Below are positions 47,055 through 57,735 of a DNA stretch of 64,000 nt, one piece after another; the stretch's first letter is position 1; every line of letters starts with the position of its first letter. Origin of the DNA: Anticarsia gemmatalis (lineage: Eukaryota > Arthropoda > Insecta > Lepidoptera > Erebidae); assembly GCF_050436995.1 (NCBI RefSeq), contig NC_134770.1, positions 3,668,501 to 3,732,500 on the forward strand, given 5' to 3'. The position numbers and the translations under genes were made by a program. The notes beneath the pieces were generated by a model. It did no database searches, was not told the origin of the DNA, and saw nothing but the letters and a program-made list of their open reading frames with translations.

Positions 47055-47220
47055 AAGTACTTCCAATTTCAATTTGGAGGCACCCATAGCTAGTTGCGCT
47101 CACCGGTCGACAAACGATCTGTGGGTTAAGCAACCTTTGGGGCGGTCACTCCATAGTTGGCCTTCGGGTGGTTTGAACAACTTTGAAACTAGGTTGACCA
47201 CTCTAACCATACGATAAGAA
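47055..47220 (+). mobile_element. Second 5S rRNA-like SINE fragment (different family)
   Basis: CGATCTGTGGGTTAAGCAAC followed by GGGGCGGTCACTCC resembles the CGATCACCGAAGTCAAGCAA part of 5S rRNA. It is preceded by AGTTGCGCTCACCGGTCGAC and followed by a diverged tail ending in GATAAGAAGAAG. Too diverged from 44442 to be the same family. Confidence 0.45.
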
Positions 47221-49906
47221 GAAGACTTCCAATTTATGGCCATTCCTAGAGATGTAAGTTATTAGTGTGGTAAGGTAGTTCAACATTTTATTTATGTGAA
47301 ACATAAAAATAAAGTTGTTTGCAAAGTTCTAAATAATTTCTGGAATTATTATATTACTTTTTATTAGTAGGCAATTTGGTCATCTACTGATATTTTTATA
47401 CGTATTATTATATATTACTACTACTATTACTTATGCCTCAACCTAACCTTTTTATCGCTATACTTTCGTAACTACCACCTAAAATATATTTCTATAACAC
47501 AATATTCTCTATTCATTTGATTCTCACGATATTCTCCGTATTATTAAATTAACTTACGGGTCTCGGAATAGCAAAAAATATAATTGAATTTTCGTATTAC
47601 CAGGTAAAGTTTGGATTGAAATTGTCTCTGAAACTTTCGCCGATAAAAGGCAATATGCAACTTTTTCTTTTCCGAAAATTTTGCTGCAATCGTTATTGAA
47701 AATTTTACAAAGGAATGCTATTTCTACCAGAACAGATTTTTGATATCTTTTCTTTAATAAATGTTAGACCGTTAGACTAAATTTGGGATTATAATATTAT
47801 TCTGCTCTAATTAATCGACGATTGAATCACAGCCTTGTATTGTTCTCTAAAGTACAATGTATTTGAGACTATAAACGTACTATATTATAAAAAAATAATT
47901 TTTAGATAAACCGCTTAAACGATTTCGACCAAGTGTGTAGTATAGAGGTACTTACTGAAAAACAAGGATCAAATATACACCGCTATTCTTTACAAAAATC
48001 TGACTCCAAAATGTATACACATATTTTTGGGCCAAAATCAGTTCCATATAAGCCTATAATCGCTATTAAATTCTACATTACAAAATTCCATTCAAAATAT
48101 TGATCTCGTAACTTCGGCAACTACAAAATTGACACAAGCATGTCAATATTAGCATGAACTAAATTACAGATGGCAGCACTATATTATGTAAGTTGTACAC
48201 TTCCGCAGTTCTACGTCTTAGACTGATTACTTCCGAACGCGTGGGCCCGCGGGGCGAGTTGTTAACTTACTAAACGTGTCAATTAATTGAAAGCTATTCT
48301 TGGATACAATTGACAGACATAGGTTTTTCATTTGTGGAAATATTCTGAATTATTGATTGTGAATAGCTGGTCATGTAATTAATTGATAGCCAGATCCTTA
48401 ATACTCGTTCATACTAGAGGTAACATGTATTTATAGTGTAACTATTCGAATACAAGTCTATACACAATATTTCTTTGCCCTCATAAAGTACCCAATCTTT
48501 TGTCACAGTTCGCATAAATCAAATAAGTAATTAGTCAGTATAAAACCTCTACGTTTTAATCGTTATCAGAAACCAATCAGTGTTTTTGTACACTAAGTTT
48601 AACGTAACAATCATTTATCTTAAAATAAGTACATATTTCAAAAGCTGGGCAGTCCATTTATCCCGGCCCTAAAATATCTATAATACCGAACAAGTATAAC
48701 CATAAAAGCAAAAGGTCCTAAAGAGGTATCAATGACTCGGCACATTCTAAGGACCTCTTTCTTGAATATTGAATACCAATAACCCCAATAACCCGAACCC
48801 ACAAAGGAACCCAAACTATTTAACGGGTCATCAAAACAAATTTCATTTTGTAGGGTTTTCAAACTGTTTAGAATGTTCTGAAGAAAACGTTAGGATGAGG
48901 ATAATGAGGCGATTTAGAAGTAGATTGTGTTAGGTTGGCCGATTTTTGGTAGTAATTTAAAAGCGGTTGATGCTTAGTGGACGCGTCGTTCGGATTTGAG
49001 GAGATTTTAAACATAGCTTGCAATGATTTTGCACTTAAATGACTGAAAGGTTTAAGTTTTAATATAAAGATGTGTCTTCATAACTTCGTTTTACTTGGTA
49101 TCGCTTTTTTGATATTACCAGTAACCTGACTAATATACTTAGTAAATAGTAATGAGTTGAACAGACGATACACAAATTGCTATCTAATCTGTGTGGAAGA
49201 TCATTACGCGAGTGATTTCAATGACCATTGCGAAATTCCTTTTTCACAAAGAATTTTGAGGCACCGTTTTCCCGAAACCCGTACGTACGGAAATCACGAT
49301 GTCAAAATGCAAAATACTATCGTTCCTAAACCTCATTTTAAACCTAGGTATACTAAAACTATATACTACATAATGCTGTAAGAGTTCCTAAGTAGGGTAA
49401 ACTTTGCCAAAACACTATACCAAGTGTAATTATTTGGGAGAGCCCAACTGCGACACGAGCTCGACACAACAGGTCGCCTATTACTCTAGTGAAGGGAAGG
49501 TACTTGAGGCCGAAAATGGCGGTTCGACGGAAATATTTGAGGCCAAGAAATTAAGGGGTGTTTGAAGCTGGGATTGTAGTAGGATTGTGTGAAGTGCATT
49601 ATACAGCTTTGTACAATTTCTTAGGCCGTTTTGTGGTTGTAAGTTTGTTTTAATTGGTAGGTAGGTACTGGATTTCTCCTGTATTTGGACCGACTGACAA
49701 TGAAATTTAATGTTTTAACATGAAGAATGAATCAAAACTCGCCTTAAGCTAATGCAAATACCGAAATATGTATGTATATCATACACCTAAATAGCGGAAA
49801 AAGAAAATAATACTTTGACGTACCTTTATTACTATGGGGAAAAAGATCCACAGTCTTCGACAATCTAATCACCTAACTAGTAGTACTAGTGAAGAAAGAC
49901 TTGTGA

Positions 49907-49950
49907 CGCAATACGTCTTATAAATTTAAGACGCAATACGTCTTATAATA
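49907..49950 (+). repeat. Short tandem duplication of a self-complementary unit
   Basis: GACGCAATACGTCTTATAAA then a second GACGCAATACGTCTTATAAT; each unit contains the small hairpin GACG-CAATA-CGTC. Confidence 0.7.
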
Positions 49951-50349
49951 TTTACCAAAAATTAATTCAATATTAAACATTATAGCTCTTCCCTACTGTT
50001 GATTTACAGCGGCACCTTCCATAATGCGTTGTAGCACGTCCCTTATAAATCATTGTTGATATTGCCTCTAAATCTTTACACGAATAAACAATGAGTACGC
50101 TTATTTGTATTTCTGTAGCCATTTTATTCAATTGTAAACGACTTTTATTGTGTGTACAAATACCAACATTATGTTGTTTTTTACTACAAATCGATAGTGT
50201 CTTCTATTCATACGACAGTAACTCTTTATCTTGTCATGTTTAGTGTTTATCCATTGTGCTTTAATGACTATAGTTCCTAACTGATTGGCCCAAAAGTTAG
50301 CGTTATAGAAAGGGACGTGAATGAGTTATGGCAAAAATACATGAATAGT

Positions 50350-50395
50350 AAGTATCCTTTCCCATAGAGGTAGGCAGACACCAAGGAACATCACT
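50350..50395 (+). mobile_element. LINE-tail-like fragment with GGTAGGCAGA motif
   Basis: TATCCTTTCCCATAGAGGTA then GGCAGACACC, the third copy of this short fragment. Confidence 0.45.
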
Positions 50396-51272
50396 TGGTA
50401 CGATCCTTAAAAAAATCCCTTGTCTCTTTATCATTTTAGTCTAGTTTACAAGAACAGAAACAACCTAATTCAAATTATTCTTCAAAGTAAATTTTAAAAA
50501 GGTTCTAGGTAGTAGTATTAAAAAGATAATATATCTAAAAACGAATATATTTTTCACGACATTGTCTGCAAAGCATTACACAGCCGACGCTAACGTTAAG
50601 TGAAGTTGGAATGCACTACAATTATTGAAGTAAAAAGAAGTTCTTTTCTATTGCAGTAGATACAAGCACTTTAGTAAAACAGCACGTAACTATAGAAAAT
50701 AATAATAAGATTACTATATCAACGTGGATAGTTGGTTTTATTTGCGATCACGGGTTTTGTATACTGTGCCGAAACGTCAAGAAAAAAAAAGCTGAAATGC
50801 ATGATTTCGTTACTTCACTTGAAATAATATACTTATCATGAAATTTTCGTTATAAATTAAAATTCTGTTTCAATTTCAGACTCAAGTAGCACAGATACGT
50901 ATATTATTAGAGAAATAGTCACTGTGTAAAAATGTTTCATTCTATTTTAGACTGAAGTCGAACAGAAATACACTACTAATTACTCATCGTATAATTAACT
51001 CAATCGTTATATTAATAGTGTGAAAGAATAAATGCCGTTCATTTATTATGAATGCTTGAGAACCAACACGGTGTGAGGTCACTGACTTATTAAACACCAC
51101 TTGTCACAAGACGCCATGGGAAATGCGGAATAATTTATATACTGAAGTTAGCAGGGAACAGGAAAATTGAAGTTTTTGTTTCTTTGTACGTTGTATATCC
51201 TAAAGTAGGTTAATGAGGATAGTTTTAGATTGAATTATATAAGTTACTTTAAATAAAAAACTAAGCGGTAAG

Positions 51273-51380
51273 TCCCCAACCCGCACTAGGTCAGCGTGGT
51301 GGACTCAAGGCCTAACCCCTTCCTAATTACGAGAGGAGAGTGCCTTGCCCTTGCCCAGCAGTGAGACATTAATGAGTTAA
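51273..51380 (+). mobile_element. LINE-tail-like repeat fragment, second copy
   Basis: CAACCCGCACTAGGTCAGCG then TGGTGGACTCAAGGCCTAAC, followed by CAGCAGTGAGACATTAATGA. Clearly related to 4618-4725. Confidence 0.55.
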
Positions 51381-52153
51381 ATCTATATTTATTTATTCAA
51401 AAAGGTACACAAAACAATTTATTTTTCAACCGAGAGGTAACAGTAAAAAGTTAAATTAGAAGCTTCATTCAAGTCGACCCTTAAAAGAAAATATTATTAA
51501 GGAAAATTTTCTACGTGTCACGTGATCAGATGGTTTCTATACATATTAATTATCAATAATAGAACTGCAACGTGTATAAGTCTAAGAATAGTTCGTGACC
51601 ATTTCCTATGACGTGGGAATGAGTAATGCTAGCTTTCACCTGTGTATTATTAGATACAATTAATTAAATTAGAATTATGATATAATTAATAGAGCTGTTT
51701 TGTTGTTGCTTTAGGCATTGCTACCATATATTTCGCAATAAAGATAAGCAAGTATTGGTTTGATAGATAAACCTATATTCGGAGCCGTACACAATACAAT
51801 ATCAACTCTTTGATATTTGAACACCGTTCACAGTACCATATCGACTAATTTACTCGCCTTCTGGAAGAACTATTAGATTACATTGAGGGAAGGGATTACA
51901 TCGGGGAGTTCATTCTTGATTGCAGTACTCTGACCAAGTAACTTTACATTACTTTAAGAACGGTCAAAATATTTCTTAGATGCGCAAGGTTTCGTTATGG
52001 TTAACTTCCCCGGTAAAGAAAGTGATTATTTAACCATGTTTTAACACTAACGTTTCACACATACAGAGAGATCGTTACACTGTGAAAGAGAAAATGAATA
52101 AGGAGGTAAAAAAACCAGCTGGACAATGTATCTAAGCAATTTATAGTTCGCAT

Positions 52154-52171
52154 TAATAATAATAATAATAA
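52154..52171 (+). repeat. (TAA)6 at left edge of Dong element
   Basis: Six TAA units directly before the GCCCCCT start of the element. Matched by TAA units on the other side. Confidence 0.9.
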
Positions 52172-55100
52172 GCCCCCTAAATTCCTACCTTACGTCCGAG
52201 CCGAACACCAGGCCACGTGGGGGGCGGACACGCATACTATTGAAACTTATGCGGCTAACAAGGCTAAAGGTAAACCCTTAATGGAGAATGAGCAAGAAAG
52301 TTTATAATTTACGGTCGCTTCCCGGGGGTCGCCGGGGCACATCTGGAGCCAGTGCTGGGTGTCACAGCATGGGAACCATTGGCGGTCAGGAGTTGAGCAG
52401 GCGGGCTCCCACCGATAAATCTACGACAGCCGATCGTCGGGGGCTGAACAGGCGGGCTCGCGGCGTAGAAGTGACAGCCGATGACTCAGGCGATGAGACG
52501 TCTTTATTTTCTTCCATCCCTTCAACTCGCCCCTCTTACATGACAAGAAGAACACCTACCTTGTCCACCAGTAGCTCGCCCGACAGTGTTGTGCAGGATG
52601 TCATTCCTGACTGTGAACTTGCACCCACCTCGGGCCTACCAATAACGCGCAGACGATGGACACCAGAAATGAATCAGTTCATACTGCGCACTTACCTTCA
52701 ACTAACCGCACTCGACACTGATACAAAAACTTACCTAGAACCACTGCACCTCAAATTCACCGAAAAATTTCCTGACATGCAAGCTAGTCGACAAAGAGTA
52801 GGAGACCAACGCAGAGCAATAGTCCGAAATAAACTACTACCACAAGATACAATAGACCGGATTTACAATGAAGTGGAATTTGAGCTACGGCAATTGCACA
52901 GTAACATTCACAAACAACAAAAGATAACATCTCAACACCCCACACCAACACAACTCTCCATATCACAAACACAAAACCCCACCAATTCAAACCAATCTCG
53001 AATGAGGTGGACTAATGAACAAAACGAGGCGATCATACGCACATACTACCGCATTACTAATTTAGGAACAAACGAAACAGCATACCGAAAACTACTACAC
53101 AACGAATTTATTAACCAATTTCCATCACTGGCTCACCTCAGCGAACAAAGAATAGCTGATCAGAGGAGAGCAATCGTCAACAACAAATATATAACAAATA
53201 ATAGGCTAAACATAATTAAACAAGACGTAGCAAAAGAGTTAGGAATCAATAACATCAATAAGAACGAATGTAATCAAGATTTAGGTAGTGCAACAAATAA
53301 AAATGATTTAAATAGTAATAACCCAAATTTAAACGAATTGCCAAATCATATGCCAATTAACCTCCACCTCGTAGATGACGATCAATTTAACATACACTCA
53401 CCAAAACTAGTAGAAACAGATACAGTTAACTCAGATACTAATACTATTACTCAAAGGAATCAAACAATAGACACAATATTCTTACAAGCTCTCGAATTTT
53501 ATAGAAACACAGATCCAACTGAAAGAACTTACATACCCAAACAAAAACCATCAAAATCTTTTGCTGAAATAGTTGACTACCTGAACAAAGTTATTCTCCC
53601 TGAAAACACCAACACAAATACAGATTTTCCTACTTTACAGACTATTATATATAGCGCGGCTTGGACCGCGGCTAAAGTAAATGGATCAAAAATAACACTC
53701 CAACAAGGGGAAAGTCAACGAAGGCCTAGAAATGAATATAAACCGAGCTGGCAAAGACGAATGGAAAAAAGACAAGAAAAACTTAGGATAGAAATAGGTA
53801 GACTGACTCAATTTATAAATGGAAATAGAAGTAGGTTCATAGTTAGACAGGTGAAACACATTACAGACACATATAAAATCCACACAATCCACGAAGAACC
53901 AAACACACAAGCTACACACACACTAGACACTCTCAAACAGAAACTTGCGGTAATATCAGGCCGTCTTAAAAGATATAAAGCATGCGACTTAAGGAAAAAA
54001 CAGAATACCCAATTTGCTCATAATGAGAAACTTTTTTACCGCACAATTAAACAACATTCAAGTAATTTACAAGAAAGTAACACAAATGACCAACAGACTA
54101 CTACCCCTGACAAAGACGTTTTAACAAATTTCTGGGCAAGTATTTGGCAGAACCCAGTTCAACATAACACTCAAGCAGAATGGATACGAGCGGAAAAAAA
54201 CCACAACTCTACGCACTTACAAACAATGGCTTTTGAACACATTCCTGTTGACACCTTCCATAAAGTACTTAAACATTTACACAATTGGAAAGCGCCAGGG
54301 TCAGATTACATTCATAGTTACTGGTACAAAAAATTTTCATCTATTCACGGCTATTTACACAATCATATAAATAATTTTATCCTCAACCCTAATTCATTAC
54401 CAACTTATTTAACATCAGGCAAAACGTTTATGATACCAAAAGATACAAATGACCTTACTAACCCTGCTAAATATCGGCCCATAACTTGCCTGCAGACATT
54501 ATATAAAATAGTTACAGCTTGCCTATCTGATCTTATATATCAACACATTGACGCTAACAACATCTTAGCAGAACAACAGAAAGGATGTAGAAAATTTAGC
54601 CAGGGTTGTAAGGAGCAGTTAATTATTGACTCAGTTATTCTCAGACAGGTTCAGAGAACTAAATCAGATCTGTTTACAATGTACATAGACTACAAAAAAG
54701 CATATGACTCAGTTCCCCACTCCTGGCTAATAGAGGTTTTAAATATTTACAAAATTCACCCTACAATAGTAAACTTCCTTAAATCCGCCATGATTAACTG
54801 GACTACAATACTGAGACTCTCATCACCGACTGAAGTTATAGAGACTGACCCAATCCAAATTCAAAGGGGCATATTCCAAGGTGACGCGCTTAGCCCGTTG
54901 TGGTTTTGCCTGGCCCTTAACCCCTTGTCTAGCATCCTAAATTCCACAGCAATGGGCTACCCCCTAAAATCCGCGGGGAATGATCAGCATACTGATATTG
55001 AACGTAGCGTCCTGAATCATCTTCTATACATGGATGATATCAAGTTATACGCCCGAAGTGAAAACCAGCTTGAAGAACTAGCAAGTCTCACCGAAGAATT

Positions 55101-56699
55101 TACAAACGACGTTAAAATGGAATTTGGCATCGATAAATGTAAAGTAAACTCAATAATGGCAGGACACAACTATCAACACCAATACACCTTAGACTCAGGA
55201 GACATAATAGATTCGCTAGACGAGGGAGATTCATACAAATATTTAGGTTACATCCAATCAAAACTTATACACTACAAGGACACTAAACAAAAATTAACAC
55301 AACAATTTCAGCACAGGTTAAACACTATCCTTAAAACACAACTTTATTCACGTAACACAATCAAAGCTATCAACACTTTTGCAATACCTATATTGACATA
55401 TTCTTTCGGCGTAATCAACTGGACCAAAACAGACCTGAGAAACTTACAACGAAAAATCAACACTACAATGACAAAGTTCCGAAAAAATCATCCTAGATCC
55501 TGCTTACAAAGACTAACCTTAGCCAGAAAAGAGGGAGGCCGTGGCATCATCGACATCACCAACTTGCACAATCGACAGATCACTACACTCAGACAATACT
55601 TTTTTAATAAATCCGTATCCTCGACCATCCACAAATTAATAGCATTAAACGACCAGCAATTAACACCCCTAAACCTCAAAGATACCACAGTACAAAAAAA
55701 CGAAAATTTAGTAGATGACAAAACTAAACTTGCCGAATGGACCCAGAAGTCTCTGCACGGAAGACATCGCCAAGATTTATGCCAACCAAATGTCGACAAA
55801 GAGGCGTCGAACGCATGGCTAAATCGAGGCGAACTCTTCCCAGAGACTGAAGGGTTCATGATTGCCATTCAAGATCAGGTAATTGAAACCAGAAATTACA
55901 GAAGGTATATTATAAAGAACCTAGCAAATGATACCTGTCGAAAATGCAATAGTCTCCCAGAAACCATCCAACACATAACAGGTGCGTGCAAATCTATAGC
56001 CCAAACGGATTATAAACACCGTCACGACCAAGTTGCAAACATCATTCACCAAAAACTAGCACACAAACACCAACTTATCGACTCCATCGCACCATACTAC
56101 AAATATAGCCCTGAAACTGTATTGGAAAATCATACAACAAAATTATATTTTGACCGTGCCATCCTCACAGATCGTACCATCCATTTTAACAGACCAGACA
56201 TAACAATAATAAATAAAACAAATCAAACCGGATACCTTATAGATATCGCCATACCCAATACACATAATCTGCAAACCACAATAGCTGAGAAACTGTCTAA
56301 ATATACAGAGCTTAAAGAGGAAATTACCCGACTTTGGCACTTAAAAAAGGTGACGATTGTGCCGATTGTGCTCTCCACAACAGGTGTTATACCGCAGCAG
56401 CTGAAACAATCCCTCAAAACCCTAAACCTGCCAGAAAGCACCTACCAGCTTCTGCAAAAAGCCGTAATTTTAAACACGTGCAGAATTGTAAGAAAATTCT
56501 TACAAGTGGATTCAGACAGTACTCATGAACATGTAACACACAACACACACGCAAACATTCTTTCGCACACGCACACGCATGCAACGACACTACACTCACA
56601 AGTTATGCTCCAAAATAATAATTCTACTGACGAACACTTGGCTTAGGCCCGTGCCGTCAGTCAAACCGGGCAACCGAGAATAATATAAATATACAAAAA
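52172..56699 (+). mobile_element. Dong/R4-clade non-LTR retrotransposon, apparently full length
   Basis: A 4.5-kb element with a 116-nt 5' leader, one ORF (52288-56646) and a roughly 50-nt 3' leader, bounded on both sides by TAA repeats. Dong, first described from Bombyx mori, is known to insert into TAA repeats and carries a single ORF with a C-terminal restriction-like endonuclease. Size, target, ORF layout and endonuclease motif all agree. No frameshift or internal stop is seen. Clade is well supported; family name by recognition, not search. Confidence 0.85.
52288..56646 (+). CDS. Dong/R4-type retrotransposon polyprotein (reverse transcriptase and restriction-like endonuclease)
   Basis: 1,452 codons, uninterrupted. 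The N-terminus is basic and Ser/Thr-rich (1-115), followed by two similar DNA-binding-like repeats at about 121-196 and 238-316, each with RWTxExNxxIxRTY and later QRRAIVxNK. A polar, Asn/Thr-rich linker leads to the reverse transcriptase at about 660-960, with catalytic Asp801 in MYIDYKKAYDSVP, the FQGDALSPLWF block at about 864-874 and YMDD at 914-917. A thumb-like region follows, then a CCHC knuckle (C1217, C1220, H1229, C1234; spacing CX2CX8HX4C). The endonuclease has RPDI (P1303, D1304) and D1319, that is PD-X14-D, then KLSKYTEL. It acts by nicking the TAA target and priming reverse transcription there. All key residues are present, so the copy may be or recently have been active. The first ATG of the frame was taken as start. 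Confidence 0.88.
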   Translation: MSKKVYNLRSLPGGRRGTSGASAGCHSMGTIGGQELSRRAPTDKSTTADRRGLNRRARGVEVTADDSGDETSLFSSIPSTRPSYMTRRTPTLSTSSSPDSVVQDVIPDCELAPTSGLPITRRRWTPEMNQFILRTYLQLTALDTDTKTYLEPLHLKFTEKFPDMQASRQRVGDQRRAIVRNKLLPQDTIDRIYNEVEFELRQLHSNIHKQQKITSQHPTPTQLSISQTQNPTNSNQSRMRWTNEQNEAIIRTYYRITNLGTNETAYRKLLHNEFINQFPSLAHLSEQRIADQRRAIVNNKYITNNRLNIIKQDVAKELGINNINKNECNQDLGSATNKNDLNSNNPNLNELPNHMPINLHLVDDDQFNIHSPKLVETDTVNSDTNTITQRNQTIDTIFLQALEFYRNTDPTERTYIPKQKPSKSFAEIVDYLNKVILPENTNTNTDFPTLQTIIYSAAWTAAKVNGSKITLQQGESQRRPRNEYKPSWQRRMEKRQEKLRIEIGRLTQFINGNRSRFIVRQVKHITDTYKIHTIHEEPNTQATHTLDTLKQKLAVISGRLKRYKACDLRKKQNTQFAHNEKLFYRTIKQHSSNLQESNTNDQQTTTPDKDVLTNFWASIWQNPVQHNTQAEWIRAEKNHNSTHLQTMAFEHIPVDTFHKVLKHLHNWKAPGSDYIHSYWYKKFSSIHGYLHNHINNFILNPNSLPTYLTSGKTFMIPKDTNDLTNPAKYRPITCLQTLYKIVTACLSDLIYQHIDANNILAEQQKGCRKFSQGCKEQLIIDSVILRQVQRTKSDLFTMYIDYKKAYDSVPHSWLIEVLNIYKIHPTIVNFLKSAMINWTTILRLSSPTEVIETDPIQIQRGIFQGDALSPLWFCLALNPLSSILNSTAMGYPLKSAGNDQHTDIERSVLNHLLYMDDIKLYARSENQLEELASLTEEFTNDVKMEFGIDKCKVNSIMAGHNYQHQYTLDSGDIIDSLDEGDSYKYLGYIQSKLIHYKDTKQKLTQQFQHRLNTILKTQLYSRNTIKAINTFAIPILTYSFGVINWTKTDLRNLQRKINTTMTKFRKNHPRSCLQRLTLARKEGGRGIIDITNLHNRQITTLRQYFFNKSVSSTIHKLIALNDQQLTPLNLKDTTVQKNENLVDDKTKLAEWTQKSLHGRHRQDLCQPNVDKEASNAWLNRGELFPETEGFMIAIQDQVIETRNYRRYIIKNLANDTCRKCNSLPETIQHITGACKSIAQTDYKHRHDQVANIIHQKLAHKHQLIDSIAPYYKYSPETVLENHTTKLYFDRAILTDRTIHFNRPDITIINKTNQTGYLIDIAIPNTHNLQTTIAEKLSKYTELKEEITRLWHLKKVTIVPIVLSTTGVIPQQLKQSLKTLNLPESTYQLLQKAVILNTCRIVRKFLQVDSDSTHEHVTHNTHANILSHTHTHATTLHSQVMLQNNNSTDEHLA

Positions 56700-56714
56700 T
56701 AATAATAATAATAA
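56700..56714 (+). repeat. (TAA)5 at right edge of Dong, shared with LINE tail
   Basis: Five TAA units join the end of Dong to the 3' end of the minus-strand LINE (AGCTTTATTTTCAGACC). Read on the minus strand they form the LINE's (TTA)n tail. Confidence 0.85.
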
Positions 56715-57735
56715 AGCTTTATTTTCAGACCAGGTCCATAATGTTTTTACATCCATAAATATACAATTATTATACATATATTAATATTATAACAAATAAC
56801 TAAGTGGAACATTATTATTAATCTAATTATACATATATAGGTAAAATACTTATTTTCTATACTGAAATGACGACCGGTGGGTCGTCATCCAGTGCCACAT
56901 TATGGGACTGTCCATTCTACCTGCGACAATCGCTACAAGGCTATTGGGGCTATCGCGCACTCGCCGCATCAGGGACGCAATTCTAGATCTTAATAGAGAA
57001 TTGAAATCGGGAACGCCGGCCTCAGCGAACATCCCCGACGCACTGCAAAAGCGCGGTAGCCCCAACATCACCCGGAAGGCGTTGTTGTACTGGATGCGCA
57101 GAGCGCTGATCGCGCCTTGTGTATAACCAACCCACAGGGCGCACGTGTACAACGATTGGCAATAGGCTCGGAACAATGTTATTTTGACATCTTTTGTACA
57201 GCGCGCGAACCTGCGAGCCAGCATATTACACCTGACCGCCAACGCTCTGCGTTCCCTCTCTATGTCAACATCGTCTGACAACTTCTCAGTAACCCAGTGT
57301 CCCAGGTACTTGAACCGAGTGACCCTTTTGAGCTGCACTCCTCCCAAAGTTACCGATGGGACAGGTTCATAGGTTTTATTGTTAGATTTAAATATTAAAA
57401 GTTCACTCTTTGTTGCATTGTACCTGAGACCATGGGCCACCGCATAGTCCTCACAAATATTGAGAAGCCTTCTTAGTGCACTGATCGATGGGCTCAGCAA
57501 CACCATATCATCCGCGTAACTGATGTTATTGACGCATTGACCATCTATAAAGCATCCAACGTTGGTGTTGCTGAGCTCACATATCAGCCGGTTGACATAG
57601 AGGTTGAAAAGCCTGGGTGAACTAAGCCCCCCCTGTCTCACCCCGCACTCTAATCTATATTCGTTAGACATTGCACCATCCCATTTCACAAAGTTGCTTT
57701 GGTTGTTGTACCAATATTTAAGTAAACATTAAAAA
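56715..57735 (-). mobile_element. 5'-truncated LINE (Jockey/CR1-like group)
   Basis: About 1 kb: the second half of a reverse transcriptase plus C-terminal region, a 3' untranslated region of about 135 nt with an AATAAAGC signal-like run, and a (TTA)n tail. It is 5'-truncated within the RT domain, as is usual for LINEs. CATTAA occurs at both outer edges (52151-52156 and near 57729) and may be a short target duplication. Confidence 0.7.
56850..57728 (-). CDS. LINE reverse transcriptase fragment
   Basis: Open from KYWYNNQSNFVKWDG through to a stop, about 290 codons. Motifs: ECGVRQGGLSSPRLFNLYVN (RT block 4), ISYADDMVLLSPS with the catalytic YADD, then LRYNATKSELLIF and RFKYLGHWVTEKL (thumb). 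The C-terminal part has the LINE-typical RAYCQSLYTCALW and MLGLPRFCSASGMF. The N-terminal RT blocks with the first catalytic Asp and any endonuclease are missing by truncation. It can only be a relic, though the remaining frame is unbroken, suggesting a young insertion. Clade assignment is uncertain. Confidence 0.8.
   Translation of the reverse strand, partial: CLLKYWYNNQSNFVKWDGAMSNEYRLECGVRQGGLSSPRLFNLYVNRLICELSNTNVGCFIDGQCVNNISYADDMVLLSPSISALRRLLNICEDYAVAHGLRYNATKSELLIFKSNNKTYEPVPSVTLGGVQLKRVTRFKYLGHWVTEKLSDDVDIERERRALAVRCNMLARRFARCTKDVKITLFRAYCQSLYTCALWVGYTQGAISALRIQYNNAFRVMLGLPRFCSASGMFAEAGVPDFNSLLRSRIASLMRRVRDSPNSLVAIVAGRMDSPIMWHWMTTHRSSFQYRK

Larger units (their letters stand above)
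44938..52171. other. Region upstream of RyR, no gene supported
   Basis: Contains the RyR 5' untranslated region and promoter somewhere near 44938-45195 (not resolvable by eye), a tRNA-SINE, a mariner-type MITE, a 5S-like fragment and two LINE-tail fragments. A small GC-rich patch lies at 48235-48262. The rest is anonymous AT-rich DNA. Confidence 0.7.

Noticed and set aside
52784..56599. Several 60-126-codon minus-strand frames
   Set aside because: All are antisense to the 1,452-codon retrotransposon ORF, without domains of their own.
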